64,000 bases of DNA from Jidongwangia harbinensis (GTDB taxonomy: Bacteria > Actinomycetota > Actinomycetes > Mycobacteriales > Micromonosporaceae): NCBI RefSeq assembly GCF_020216025.1, contig NZ_JAIWNC010000024.1, positions 119,133 to 183,132 on the forward strand. The letters are read 5' to 3'. Positions 8,143 to 17,130 of this stretch are shown here, one piece after another. Made by a program: the position numbers and the translations under genes. How positions within the stretch are numbered: the first letter of the stretch is position 1; each line of letters begins with the position of its first letter. The notes under the pieces are model-generated. The model ran no database searches and was not told the DNA's origin. It saw only the letters and a list, made by a program, of their open reading frames with translations.

Positions 8143-9261
8143 GTGAACGACGTCGAACGGGCCCTGCCGCAGACCGTTCTGCGCGAGGCCACCGACCGCA
8201 GACTGCTCGATGAGACCATCCGGCAGGTACGGACCACCCGGGCGGAACTCGCCGCCGCCACCGGATACTCCCGGCCCACCGTCTCCGAGGCGGTCCGCCG
8301 CATGGTGGCCGGCGGCCTGCTCGACGCCACCGGCCTGAAGGAGACCGGCAAGCGCGGCCGGGTCGGCACCTTCTACTCGCTCGGCGCCCGCGCCGGCCGG
8401 GTGCTCGCCGTCGAGATCGACCAGTCCGGGGTGCAGGTACGCGCCGCCGACCTGGCCGGACGGACACTGTCCGAGCAGCACCGGGCACCCACCGCGCCGG
8501 GCGACACGGACAGCCTGGCCGGGTCGCTGCGCGCCGCCGTACGGGAGGCGGCCGGCGGCCCGGGCCCGCTGCGGGCGGTCGGCGTCTCCATCGCCAACCC
8601 GGTCGACCCGGTCAGCCACGAGACGGTGCCGCTGGCCGGGACGCCGTTCCCCGAGGGCCTGCTGAACGCCGTGACCCTGATCGGCGACCTGGTGTCCGCC
8701 CCGGTCCTGGTGGACAACGACGTCAACCTGGCCGCGCTCGCCGAGCACCGCCTCGGCCGGGCGGCCGGCGTGTCCAGCTTCGCGTACGTCTACGTGGGCG
8801 CGGGCCTCGGCGTCGGCCTGTACATCGGCGACCAGCTGATCCGCGGCGCGCACGGGCTGGCCGGCGAGATCGGCTACCTGCCCGGCCGCACCTCGTCGAC
8901 GCTGGCCACCGACCTGGCGGCGGCCGGCTTCGGCCGCTCGGACGCCCCGTCCAACGACGTCGCGGCGGTGCTCACGCTGCTGGAGGCCGCGGACGACGAC
9001 GCGCTGCACCGGCTGGCCGAGGGCGTCCGGCGGGCGATCGTCTCGGTCGCAGCCGTGGTCGATCCGGCGCTGGTGCTGCTCGGCGGGCCGGTGGGCACGC
9101 ATCCCGCGCTGCTGCCCCGGGTGCGCGACCTGGTCGCCGGCTCGTTCCCCGGCCCCACCCGGATCGACCGGGGCACGCTGGGCGCGGACGCGCCGCTGCA
9201 CGGGGCGCTGCAGATGGCGGTGGAACACGCCCGCGCGGCGGCCGTCTACGGCCTGCGCTGA
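8143..9261 (+). CDS. ROK-family transcriptional regulator
   Basis: A repressor-like protein of about 372 residues. An N-terminal winged HTH (RAELAAATGYSRPTVSEAVRRM) is followed by a ROK/sugar-kinase-fold domain with VLVDNDVNLAALAEHRLG and a glycine-rich VYVGAGLGVGLYI segment. The usual ROK zinc-cysteine cluster (CxCGxxGC) is not seen; the region reads LAGEIGYLPG. I chose the GTG at 8143 because AGAGG lies 5 bases upstream; an in-frame GTG at 8137 is the alternative. ROK regulators usually respond to sugars. Its target is probably the divergent DUF1479 gene. Confidence 0.85.
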   Translation: MNDVERALPQTVLREATDRRLLDETIRQVRTTRAELAAATGYSRPTVSEAVRRMVAGGLLDATGLKETGKRGRVGTFYSLGARAGRVLAVEIDQSGVQVRAADLAGRTLSEQHRAPTAPGDTDSLAGSLRAAVREAAGGPGPLRAVGVSIANPVDPVSHETVPLAGTPFPEGLLNAVTLIGDLVSAPVLVDNDVNLAALAEHRLGRAAGVSSFAYVYVGAGLGVGLYIGDQLIRGAHGLAGEIGYLPGRTSSTLATDLAAAGFGRSDAPSNDVAAVLTLLEAADDDALHRLAEGVRRAIVSVAAVVDPALVLLGGPVGTHPALLPRVRDLVAGSFPGPTRIDRGTLGADAPLHGALQMAVEHARAAAVYGLR

Positions 9262-9329
9262 CCGCCGTCTCCGCGCACCGCCCGCCCCCGCCCGGCACCC
9301 GGGACGGGTCACCGGGCAGACTGGGGTGG

Positions 9330-10082
9330 GTGCGGAAGATCTATGTCATCGGTATCGGCGCGGGCGACCCCGACCATCTGACCCTGCAGGCGGCCAAGGC
9401 GATCGGCCGGACCGACGTGTTCTTCCTGATGGACAAGGGCCAGACCAAGGAAAGCATGATCGAACTGCGGCGCCGGCTGCTCAAGGCGTACGCCCGCCCG
9501 AGCCGCCGGATCGCCGAGGGCCGCGACCCGGACCGCGACCGCGCCCCCGCCGACTACCCGGACACCGTCGCCGACTGGCGGCACCGCCGCGCGGCGGTCA
9601 CCGAGGCGCTGATCACCGAACACCTGCTGGACGGCGAGACCGGCGCGTTCCTGGTCTGGGGCGACCCGTCGCTCTACGACTCGACGATCGCGATCCTGAA
9701 GGAGATCCTCGACCGTGGCGACATCACGTTCGAGTACGAGGTGATCCCCGGCATCAGCAGCGTCTCGGCGCTCGCCGCGAAGCACCGCATCGGCCTGAAC
9801 CGGGTGGGCCGCCCGGTGCAGATCACCACCGGCCGCCGGCTCGCCGACGAGGGCTGGCCGGCCGGCGTCGACGACGTGGTGGTCATGCTGGACGCGCAGC
9901 AGGCGTTCACGTCGCACCCGGACGCGGACGTGTATTGGGGCGCCTACGTGGGTACCCCGGACGAGTTGCTGGCGTCCGGGCCGGTGGCGAACGTCGCGGA
10001 CGACATCCTGCGGACCCGCGCCGAGGCCCGCGAACGCCACGGCTGGATCATGGACACCTACCTCCTGCGCCGGCCGGAGTAG
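9330..10082 (+). CDS. cobF: Precorrin-6A synthase (deacetylating)
   Basis: This 250-residue SAM-dependent methyltransferase has tetrapyrrole-methylase landmarks: IYVIGIGAGDPDHLTLQA at the N-terminus, FLVWGDPSLYDST and YEVIPGISSVSALAAKH. CobF methylates C1 of precorrin-5 and releases acetate, a step found only in the aerobic (oxygen-dependent) cobalamin route, so its presence defines the pathway type. It starts at GTG with a G-rich upstream run. It stands alone, about 3.2 kb from cobN; no riboswitch was seen in front of it. Confidence 0.93.
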   Translation: MRKIYVIGIGAGDPDHLTLQAAKAIGRTDVFFLMDKGQTKESMIELRRRLLKAYARPSRRIAEGRDPDRDRAPADYPDTVADWRHRRAAVTEALITEHLLDGETGAFLVWGDPSLYDSTIAILKEILDRGDITFEYEVIPGISSVSALAAKHRIGLNRVGRPVQITTGRRLADEGWPAGVDDVVVMLDAQQAFTSHPDADVYWGAYVGTPDELLASGPVANVADDILRTRAEARERHGWIMDTYLLRRPE

Positions 10083-10189
10083 ACCGCAGCGGCCCGTTGT
10101 CCAGCCGTGTCCAACCCCGTCCGGTCTGACAACCACGCTCATCGATGCCCTGCCACGCTGCCTCCACGGACAAGCGCTGAGGAGGATCG

Positions 10190-10855
10190 ATGAGAGGAAA
10201 TCAGATGCGGCGTCGGTGGTGGGCGTTCTTCGCGACGCTGCTGGCTCTGGTGCTGACCGGGGCGGCGACACCCGCCGCCACGGCGGCGGCGCCGACCACG
10301 TTGCGCTACGACGACCTGCCCGCGGCCCAGGCTCACCAGAAGGGCTTCGTGCTCGACCCGGGCATCTGGCCGAACCGCGCGGTGACCTTCTCGTTCGGCA
10401 CCGGCACCACGGATCTGGGCGGCGCCGCCCAGCGCAACGCGGTGCGGAGCGCGATCGCGCTCTGGCAGAACGCCTCGGGACTGCGGTTCACCGAGGTCGC
10501 CGCGGGCGGGCAGATCCAGTTCTCGTACGTGACCGGCAACCACGGCGACGGCAACTCGTTCGACGGCGTGGGCGGGGTGCTGGCGCACGCGTTCTTCCCG
10601 CCGCCGACGAACACCAACCCGATCGCCGGTGACACCCACTTCGACGACGCGGAAATCTGGACCAACGCCACCCGGCCGGCCGGCGGTCAGCCGATCGACC
10701 TGGTCACCGTCGCGGCTCACGAGATCGGCCACGCCATCGGCCTGCGGCACTCCGCGGACTCCAGTGCGCTGATGTTCGCGTTCTACGGCGGCTCGCACCG
10801 CTTCCTGGGACAGGACGACATCAACGGCGTCCGGGCCAAGTACGGCGCTCCGTAG
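10190..10855 (+). CDS. Secreted matrixin-type (M10) zinc metalloprotease
   Basis: This 221-residue protein starts at ATG behind GAGGAGG. Residues 1-33 form a signal peptide (basic start, hydrophobic core, ATAAA end). The mature part carries the zinc motif HEIGHAIGLRHS at about residues 177-188 (three His ligands plus catalytic Glu) and a downstream ALMF that fits the Met-turn. VTFSFGTGT and RSAIALWQNASGLRFTEV match the start of matrixin catalytic domains. No cysteine-switch propeptide is evident, as is common in bacterial members. It has no clear link to its cobalamin neighbours. Confidence 0.87.
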   Translation: MRGNQMRRRWWAFFATLLALVLTGAATPAATAAAPTTLRYDDLPAAQAHQKGFVLDPGIWPNRAVTFSFGTGTTDLGGAAQRNAVRSAIALWQNASGLRFTEVAAGGQIQFSYVTGNHGDGNSFDGVGGVLAHAFFPPPTNTNPIAGDTHFDDAEIWTNATRPAGGQPIDLVTVAAHEIGHAIGLRHSADSSALMFAFYGGSHRFLGQDDINGVRAKYGAP

Positions 10856-10876
10856 ACCGCACCGATCCGGACCGGA

Positions 10877-13267
10877 TCAACGCCGGTGGTCGCTCCCGCG
10901 GTCGCCGGCTTCCGGCTGAGCACCCGGCCGGGCCGGCTCCTGGTCCAGGGCGGCCAGGCGGGCGGCCACCTCCGCGGCGTCCGGGTGTTCCAGGTCGCGC
11001 AGGATGTCCCAGGCACGGCGCCAACTGTCCCGGGCCGCGTCCGGGTCACCCATCGCCCGCTGGGTGTCGCCGAGCCGGCGCAGCACGTCGGCCTCGGAGA
11101 ACCGGTGACCCAGCTCCTGCCACAGCTCGTGGGCCCGCCGGTAGGCGGCCACCGCCGGATGGTACTGACCCAGGTCGTACTGCGCCTGCCCGACGCTGTC
11201 CCACGAGTCCGCGGCGCCGAACCGGTCGTCCAGCCGCTCCAGCAGGCGCAGCGCCCGCCGCAGATGGGCGAGGGCCTCGTCCGGCCGGCCCAGCCCGATC
11301 AGCGACCAGCCGATGTTGTTCAGGGCCCGCCCCCGGCCGGACCGCTGCCCGGCCCGGGTGAACAGGTCCAGCGCCTGCCGGCCGTGGTGCAGCGCCTTCT
11401 CCCAGCGCCCCTGCCGGTACGCCATCCAGGTCAGGTCCATGTGGATCCGCGCCTGGCCGCAGTCGTCGGCGGCGGTCCGGAACAGCACCAGCGCCGCCCC
11501 GAAGTGACCGCCGGCCGCACCGAGCCGGTCGAGGTGCATGCAGGCCCGTCCCATGCTGCGCCGGGCGTGCGCCTCCTCCACCGGATCGGCCAGCCGCCGG
11601 GCCGCCGCCAGGGCCTGCTCCTGCACCGCGATCCACAGCTGCCAGCGCCCGCGCCGTTCCAGGTAGTGCGCCAGCGTCCGGGTGAGCCGGCAGAGATGCA
11701 GGTCCGCCCCGGCCGCCTCGGCGGCCGCCAGCATCCCCTGCAGCACCGGCAGCTCGGTGTCGAACCAGGCGAGCGCCGCGCCGTGGTCGGCCGGCCCGGA
11801 CACCGTGACACCCGGCGTGTTCGGCGGGAGGGGCACCGGGTCGCGGTGCGGGTCCAGCCGCAGATCGGCATGGTGTGCGGTGCGCAGGTAGTGGCTCAGC
11901 AGCCGCTCGCGGGCGGCGCTCCGGTCGGTGCCCGAGTCGGTGGCCCGGGTCAGATGGCCGGCGTACTCGCGGAGCAGATCGTGGAACGCGTACCGGCCCG
12001 GGGTGTGCTCGGCCAGCAGGTTCGCCACGGTCAGCTCGGTCACCGACGGCCGGACCAGGGTGAGCGGCTGTCCCAGCAGGCTGGCCACGGCCGGGGCCGC
12101 GAGATCCGGGCCGGGATGCAGCGCCAGCAGCCGGAACAGCCGGGCCGGGCCGGGCGCCAGCGTGCGGTACGACCAGGAGAACACCGTCCGGGTGTCGGTG
12201 GTCAGGTCCGCCGCCGCGAACGCCGCCTGCCGGCCCGGTGCCGCGGCCAGCTCCGCGGCCAGCGCGGTGAGCGGGAACGTCGGGTGCATCGCGGCCCGCG
12301 CCGCCACGATGGCCAGCGCCAGCGGCAGCCGGGCGCAGGCGGCGATGATCTCCGCGACCGCGGCCGGTTCCGCCGCCACCCGGTCCGCGCCGATCCGGGC
12401 GACCAGCAGGTCGCGCGCCTCCGCCTCGGTGAGCAGGTCCAGCACCACCGGTTGGGCGCCTTCCGTGGCGACCAGGCCGGTCAGCTGGTTGCGGCTGGTG
12501 ACCAGCGTCCGGCACGCGGACCCGCCGACGAGCAGCGGCCGCACCTGCGCGGCGTCCCGGGCGTTGTCCAGCACGACCAGCGTGCGCCGGTCGAACAGCA
12601 GTTCCCGGTACACCGCCGACCGCCGGTCCGAGCTGGCCGGGATGCGGTGGGCCGGCACCCCGAGCGTGTCCAGCAGCGCACGTAACGCGTCGCCGGGTGC
12701 GACGGCCGGGCCGGTCGGGTCGAATCCGCGCAGGTTGAGATAGAGCTGGCCGTCCGGGAAGCGGTGGGCCGTGCGATGCGCCCAGTGCAGCGCGAGCGCG
12801 GTCTTGCCCACGCCGGCCGTGCCGGACAGCGCGGTGATCAGCACCGGCGCGCCGCTGTCCGCCTCCGTCAGCCGGTCGAGTTCGGCCAGTTCGGCGTCCC
12901 GGCCGATGAACCCGTGCACCGACGGCGGCAGCTGGCGGACCGCCGTGCAGGCCGGTTCGACCCGGGCCGGCGCGCCGCCGCGCCGGCGTTCCTCCACCCG
13001 GTCCCGTGCCGTGGCCAGCCGGCCCTGCTCGGCCTGGTCGGCGCCGAGCAGCCGGATCAGTTCGTCGAAGCGATCGGTCGGCGGCAGCACCCGGCCGGCG
13101 AAATACTCCCCGACGATGCCGTGCGACCAGCCGGTCTTGGCCGCGATCTCCCGGTAGGTCAGCTGGGCGCCGCCGGTCCGCCGCGCCTCCCGGCGGCGCA
13201 GCTGACGCAGCAGGGCAGCCAGCTCGGCGATGGTTTCCGGTTCCGCCACATCGGATGTCTCGGACAC
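10877..13267 (-). CDS. HTH / NB-ARC / TPR signalling regulator
   Basis: This protein of about 796 residues has an N-terminal XRE-like helix-turn-helix (LTYREIAAKTGWSHGIVGEYFAG), then an NB-ARC NTPase with P-loop SGTAGVGKTAL at about residues 147-157, VVLDNARD as Walker B, and a GLPL-like RLPLALAIVAARA. A TPR array fills the C-terminal third (ALNNIGWSLIGLGRPDEALA is one unit). The architecture is that of AfsR-like STAND ATPases without the SARP DNA-binding domain; such proteins switch on ATP binding and oligomerise. The GTG start at 13267 has GGGGGAGG nearby; an upstream in-frame start at 13294 is possible. Targets are unknown. Confidence 0.85.
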   Translation of the reverse strand: MSETSDVAEPETIAELAALLRQLRRREARRTGGAQLTYREIAAKTGWSHGIVGEYFAGRVLPPTDRFDELIRLLGADQAEQGRLATARDRVEERRRGGAPARVEPACTAVRQLPPSVHGFIGRDAELAELDRLTEADSGAPVLITALSGTAGVGKTALALHWAHRTAHRFPDGQLYLNLRGFDPTGPAVAPGDALRALLDTLGVPAHRIPASSDRRSAVYRELLFDRRTLVVLDNARDAAQVRPLLVGGSACRTLVTSRNQLTGLVATEGAQPVVLDLLTEAEARDLLVARIGADRVAAEPAAVAEIIAACARLPLALAIVAARAAMHPTFPLTALAAELAAAPGRQAAFAAADLTTDTRTVFSWSYRTLAPGPARLFRLLALHPGPDLAAPAVASLLGQPLTLVRPSVTELTVANLLAEHTPGRYAFHDLLREYAGHLTRATDSGTDRSAARERLLSHYLRTAHHADLRLDPHRDPVPLPPNTPGVTVSGPADHGAALAWFDTELPVLQGMLAAAEAAGADLHLCRLTRTLAHYLERRGRWQLWIAVQEQALAAARRLADPVEEAHARRSMGRACMHLDRLGAAGGHFGAALVLFRTAADDCGQARIHMDLTWMAYRQGRWEKALHHGRQALDLFTRAGQRSGRGRALNNIGWSLIGLGRPDEALAHLRRALRLLERLDDRFGAADSWDSVGQAQYDLGQYHPAVAAYRRAHELWQELGHRFSEADVLRRLGDTQRAMGDPDAARDSWRRAWDILRDLEHPDAAEVAARLAALDQEPARPGAQPEAGDRGSDHRR

Positions 13268-13334
13268 CTCATCCTCCCCCCGCACACCACCCAACCCCCA
13301 GGGTATCGGCGTGCGTCGATCGCGGGACGCGCAT

Positions 13335-16300
13335 TTACTCGTCGCCGCCCTCCAGATCGCCCTCGGTCTCCAGATAGACCTGCTGCAACGCGGCCAGCGT
13401 GTCCGGGCTCGGCGCCTCCCACAGCTTGCGGTCGGCGGCCTCCAGCAGCCGTTCCGCGATGCCGTGCAGCGCCCACGGATTCGACTGGGTCATGAACTTC
13501 TGGTTCTCCGGATCCAGCACGTACGTGGCAGCCAGCTGCTCGTACATCCAGTCCGCCACCACGCCCGCGGTGGCGTCGTACCCGAACAGGTAGTCCACCG
13601 TCGCGGCCAGCTCGAACGCGCCCTTGTAGCCGTGCCGGCGCATGGCCGCGACCCACCGCGGGTTGACCACCCGGGCGCGGAAGATCCGGGCGGTCTCCTC
13701 GGTGAGGCTGCGGGTCCGGGTCGCGTCCGGGTTGGTGGAGTCACCGATGTACGCCGCCGGCGCGCGCCCGGTCAGCGCCCTGACCGTGGCGATCATGCCG
13801 CCGTGGTACTGGAAGTAGTCGTCGGAGTCGGCGATGTCGTGCTCGCGGGTGTCGATGTTCTTGGCGGCCACCTCGATCCGCCGGTACGCCGCCTCCATGT
13901 CCGGCCGGGCCGCCACCCCGTCCAGGCCCCGGCCGTACGCGAACCCGCCCCACACCGCGTACACCTCGGCCAGGTCCGCGTCGTCGCGCCAGTTCCGGCT
14001 GTCGATCAGCGGCAGGATGCCGGCACCGTACGCACCCGGGCGGGATCCGAAGATCCGGGTGGTGGCCCGCCGCCAGTCGCCGTGCCGGTCCGCGTCGGCC
14101 CGCGCGTGCGCCCGGACGAAGTTCAGCTCGGCCGGCTCGTCCAGCGTGGCGACCAGTTGCACGGCGTCGTCCAGCATCGCCACCACGTGCGGGAACGCGT
14201 CCCGGAAGAAGCCGGAGATGCGGACCGTCACGTCGATCCGCGGCCGGTCCAGCTCGTCCAGGGGAATCGGCTCGATGCCGCTGACCCGGCGCGACGCCTG
14301 GTCCCAGATCGGGCGTACCCCCATCAGTGCCAGGATCTCGGCGATGTCGTCGCCGGCCGTACGCATGGCGCTGGTCCCCCAGGCCGACAGCCCCACCGAC
14401 CGCGGCCACTCCCCGTAGTCGGCGCGATAGCGCGCGAGCAGCGAGTCGGCCATCGCCTGCCCGGTCTCCCAGGCGAGCGCGCTGGGAATCGCCTTGGGGT
14501 CGACGGAGTAGAAGTTGCGGCCGGTCGGCAGCACGTTGATCAGGCCGCGCAGCGGGGAGCCGCTGGGACCGGCCGGCACGTAGCCGCCGTCCAGCGCGTG
14601 CAGGATGTGGGTGAGCTCGTCCGACGTGCGGTCCAGTCGCGGCACGATCTCGGTGGCCGCGAAGCGCAGCACCCCGGCCACCGTCTCGTCCGGCGCGATC
14701 CGGTCGGCCTCGGCCGGGTCCCACCCGGCGGCCTCCATGGCGGCGACCAGCTCGCGGGCCCGGGCCTCCACGGCGTCGACGTTGGAGCGTTCCGGCACGG
14801 ACTCGTCCAGGCCGAGCGCCTCGCGCAGCCCCGGCAGCGCCGCCACCTGACCGGCCCACATCTGGCGGGCGCGGAGCATGGCCAGGACCAGGTCGACCCG
14901 CGCCTCCCCGGCCGGTGCCGCACCCAGCACGTGCAGCCCGTCCCGGATCTGCACGTCCTTGATCTCGCACAGCCACCCGTCGATGTGCAGGATGAACTCG
15001 TCGAACTCCTCGTCGCCGGGCCGGTTGTCCAGCCCCAGGTCGTGGTCCAGGCGGGCGGCCTGGATCAGCGTCCAGATCTGCGCCCGGATGGCCGGCAGCT
15101 TCGCCGGGTCCAGCGTGGCGATCGCGGCGTGCTCGTCCAGCAGCTGCTCCAGGCGGGCGATGTCGCCGTACGACTCGGCCCGCGCCATCGGCGGCACCAG
15201 GTGGTCGACCAGGGTGGCGTGCGCCCGGCGTTTCGCCTGGGTGCCCTCGCCCGGGTCGTTGACCAGGAACGGGTAGATCAGCGGCAGGTCGCCGAGCGCC
15301 GCGTCGGTGCCGTCCGAGGCGGACATGCCGACGTTCTTGCCGGGCAGCCACTCCAGATTGCCGTGCTTGCCCACGTGCACCACGGCGTCCGCGCCGAAGT
15401 CGTCGGCCAGCCACCGGTACGCGGCCAGGTAGTGATGGCTCGGCGGCAGGTCCGGGTCGTGGTAGATGGCGACCGGGTTGGCGCCGAACCCGCGCGGCGG
15501 CTGCACCATCACCACCAGGTTGCCGTCCCGCAGGGCGGCCAGCACGATGTCGCCGTCGTCGGTGTACAGCTCGCCGGGCGGCGGACCCCAGTGCCGCTCC
15601 ACCGACTCGCGCAGGTCCGCCGGAAGGGTGGCGAACCAGCTCCCGTAGCGGGCCCCGGAGATCCGCACCGGATTGCCGCTGAGCTGCTCCTCGGTGAGCC
15701 AGTCCGGGTCCTGCCCGCCGGCCGCGATCAGGGCGTGGATAAGCCCGTCGCCGTCGTAGGAACCGAAGTCACCGGTCTGGTAGCCCCGCTCGCGCAGCGC
15801 GGCGAGCAGCGCCACCGTCGACGCCGGAGTGTCCAGGCCGACCGCGTTGCCGATCCGGGAGTGCTTCGTCGGGTACGCCGACAGCATGACCACGATCCGC
15901 CGGTCCGCCGGGGCGATGTGCCGCAGGCGGGCGTGCCGCACCGCGATCCCGGCGACCCGGTCCGCGCGTTCGGGATCGGCCACATACACCGACAGTCCGT
16001 CCGGGTCGATCTCCTTGAACGAGAACGGCACCGTGATGATCCGGCCGTCGAACTCCGGGATCGCCACCTGGGTGGCCGCGTCCAGCGGCGACAGGCCGTC
16101 GTCGCTGGCCTCCCACGCCGCGCGGCTACTGGTCAGGCACAGGCCCTGCAGGATCGGCACGTCCAGGTCGGCGAGCACGCCGACGTCCCAGGCCTCGTCG
16201 TCGCCGCCCGCGGACGCGGTGGCCGGCCGGGTGCCGCCCGCGGCCAGCACGGTCACCACCAGCGCGTCCGCGGTGCGCAGCTCGGCCAGCAGCTCCGGGG

Positions 16301-16877
16301 ACGCGGTGCGCAGCGAGGCGGTGAAGATCGGCACCGGCCGGGCGCCCTTGGCCTCGATCGCCCGGCAGAGCGTCTCCACGAACGCGGTGTTGCCGGCCAT
16401 GTGGTGGGCCCGGTAGTAGAGCACCGCGACGGTGACCGGGGCGTCCACGGCCGGCCGCTCCAGGACGCCCCAGTCCGGCGCCTGCTGCGCGGCCGCGAAG
16501 CCTTTACCGGTGAGCAGCACCGTGTCGGAGAGGAAGTCGTGCAGCGCGGCCAGGTTGTCCGGTCCGCCGTACGCCAGGTAGGTGTGCGCCTCGGCGGCCA
16601 CCCCGGCCGGCACCGTGGAGAGCTTCATCAGCTCGGCGTCCGGTGCCTGTTCGCCGCCGAGCACCACCACCGGGACCGGGCCGGCGAGCAGCGCGTCCAG
16701 CCCGTCCTCCCAGGCGCGGCGCCCGCCGAGGATGCGGACCACGACCAGGTCCACGCCGTCGAGCAGCGGGGGCAGGTCGGCCACGCCGAGCCGGGCCGGG
16801 TTGGCCAGACGGTACGCCGAGCCGCTGGCCCGGGCGCTGAGCAGGTCGGTGTCGGACGTCGACAGCAACAGGAACAC
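13335..16877 (-). CDS. cobN: Aerobic cobaltochelatase large subunit CobN
   Basis: A 1180-residue protein, close to the usual CobN/Mg-chelatase H length. It starts at GTG with GGAGGG. Recognisable segments include YRAHHMAGNTAFVETLCRAI, VVMLSAYPTKHSRIGNAVGL, VHVGKHGNLEWLPGKNVGMS and GWGTSAMRTAGDDI-like text (SAWGTSAMRTAGDDIAEILA). CobN inserts cobalt into hydrogenobyrinic acid a,c-diamide with ATP and two AAA+ partners (CobS/CobT or ChlI/ChlD type), which are not in this window. A cobalamin riboswitch lies in its leader, so expression should fall when B12 is plentiful. Confidence 0.95.
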   Translation of the reverse strand: MFLLLSTSDTDLLSARASGSAYRLANPARLGVADLPPLLDGVDLVVVRILGGRRAWEDGLDALLAGPVPVVVLGGEQAPDAELMKLSTVPAGVAAEAHTYLAYGGPDNLAALHDFLSDTVLLTGKGFAAAQQAPDWGVLERPAVDAPVTVAVLYYRAHHMAGNTAFVETLCRAIEAKGARPVPIFTASLRTASPELLAELRTADALVVTVLAAGGTRPATASAGGDDEAWDVGVLADLDVPILQGLCLTSSRAAWEASDDGLSPLDAATQVAIPEFDGRIITVPFSFKEIDPDGLSVYVADPERADRVAGIAVRHARLRHIAPADRRIVVMLSAYPTKHSRIGNAVGLDTPASTVALLAALRERGYQTGDFGSYDGDGLIHALIAAGGQDPDWLTEEQLSGNPVRISGARYGSWFATLPADLRESVERHWGPPPGELYTDDGDIVLAALRDGNLVVMVQPPRGFGANPVAIYHDPDLPPSHHYLAAYRWLADDFGADAVVHVGKHGNLEWLPGKNVGMSASDGTDAALGDLPLIYPFLVNDPGEGTQAKRRAHATLVDHLVPPMARAESYGDIARLEQLLDEHAAIATLDPAKLPAIRAQIWTLIQAARLDHDLGLDNRPGDEEFDEFILHIDGWLCEIKDVQIRDGLHVLGAAPAGEARVDLVLAMLRARQMWAGQVAALPGLREALGLDESVPERSNVDAVEARARELVAAMEAAGWDPAEADRIAPDETVAGVLRFAATEIVPRLDRTSDELTHILHALDGGYVPAGPSGSPLRGLINVLPTGRNFYSVDPKAIPSALAWETGQAMADSLLARYRADYGEWPRSVGLSAWGTSAMRTAGDDIAEILALMGVRPIWDQASRRVSGIEPIPLDELDRPRIDVTVRISGFFRDAFPHVVAMLDDAVQLVATLDEPAELNFVRAHARADADRHGDWRRATTRIFGSRPGAYGAGILPLIDSRNWRDDADLAEVYAVWGGFAYGRGLDGVAARPDMEAAYRRIEVAAKNIDTREHDIADSDDYFQYHGGMIATVRALTGRAPAAYIGDSTNPDATRTRSLTEETARIFRARVVNPRWVAAMRRHGYKGAFELAATVDYLFGYDATAGVVADWMYEQLAATYVLDPENQKFMTQSNPWALHGIAERLLEAADRKLWEAPSPDTLAALQQVYLETEGDLEGGDE

Positions 16878-16919
16878 GCGCGCTCCCTCCGGGGTCCGCG
16901 CCCCGAGATCGAAGGGTCA

Positions 16920-17085
16920 CGGCGACCGGAGTTCCTGGCTCCCGAGACCTGCCGGACTCGGTGACAGTGGCGGGACCGCGCCGGATTCGCACCGGCTTCC
17001 TCCGCGGCGTCGCCGCTCGTGGGCCCCACCCTTCCGTGGCCCCGTCCGCCGAGTCAAGGCAGGGTCGCGTCTGTGACTATCCCGA
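16920..17085 (-). promoter_or_regulatory. Cobalamin riboswitch in the cobN leader
   Basis: Read on the minus strand, the leader contains GAAGCCGGTGCGAATCCGG followed by GCGGTCCCGCCACTGTCAC (about 17005-16961), a strong match to the B12 box. Downstream comes GGGAGCCAGGAACTCCGG, the expected 3' closing region. The 5' limit (near 17085) is an estimate. The switch ends about 45 bases before the cobN GTG, so control of translation by hiding the ribosome site is plausible. Class and exact fold need covariance-model confirmation. Confidence 0.9.
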
Positions 17086-17130
17086 CCGGCGCCTGCGTTT
17101 CTGTCGGTCGGCATCCGTAGTATCCGGGCC

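Noticed and set aside
13230..16964. A 1244-codon open frame on the plus strand opposite cobN
   Set aside because: In very GC-rich DNA, long antisense frames are common; its translation is low-complexity Arg/Gly/Val/His and cobN on the other strand is unmistakable.
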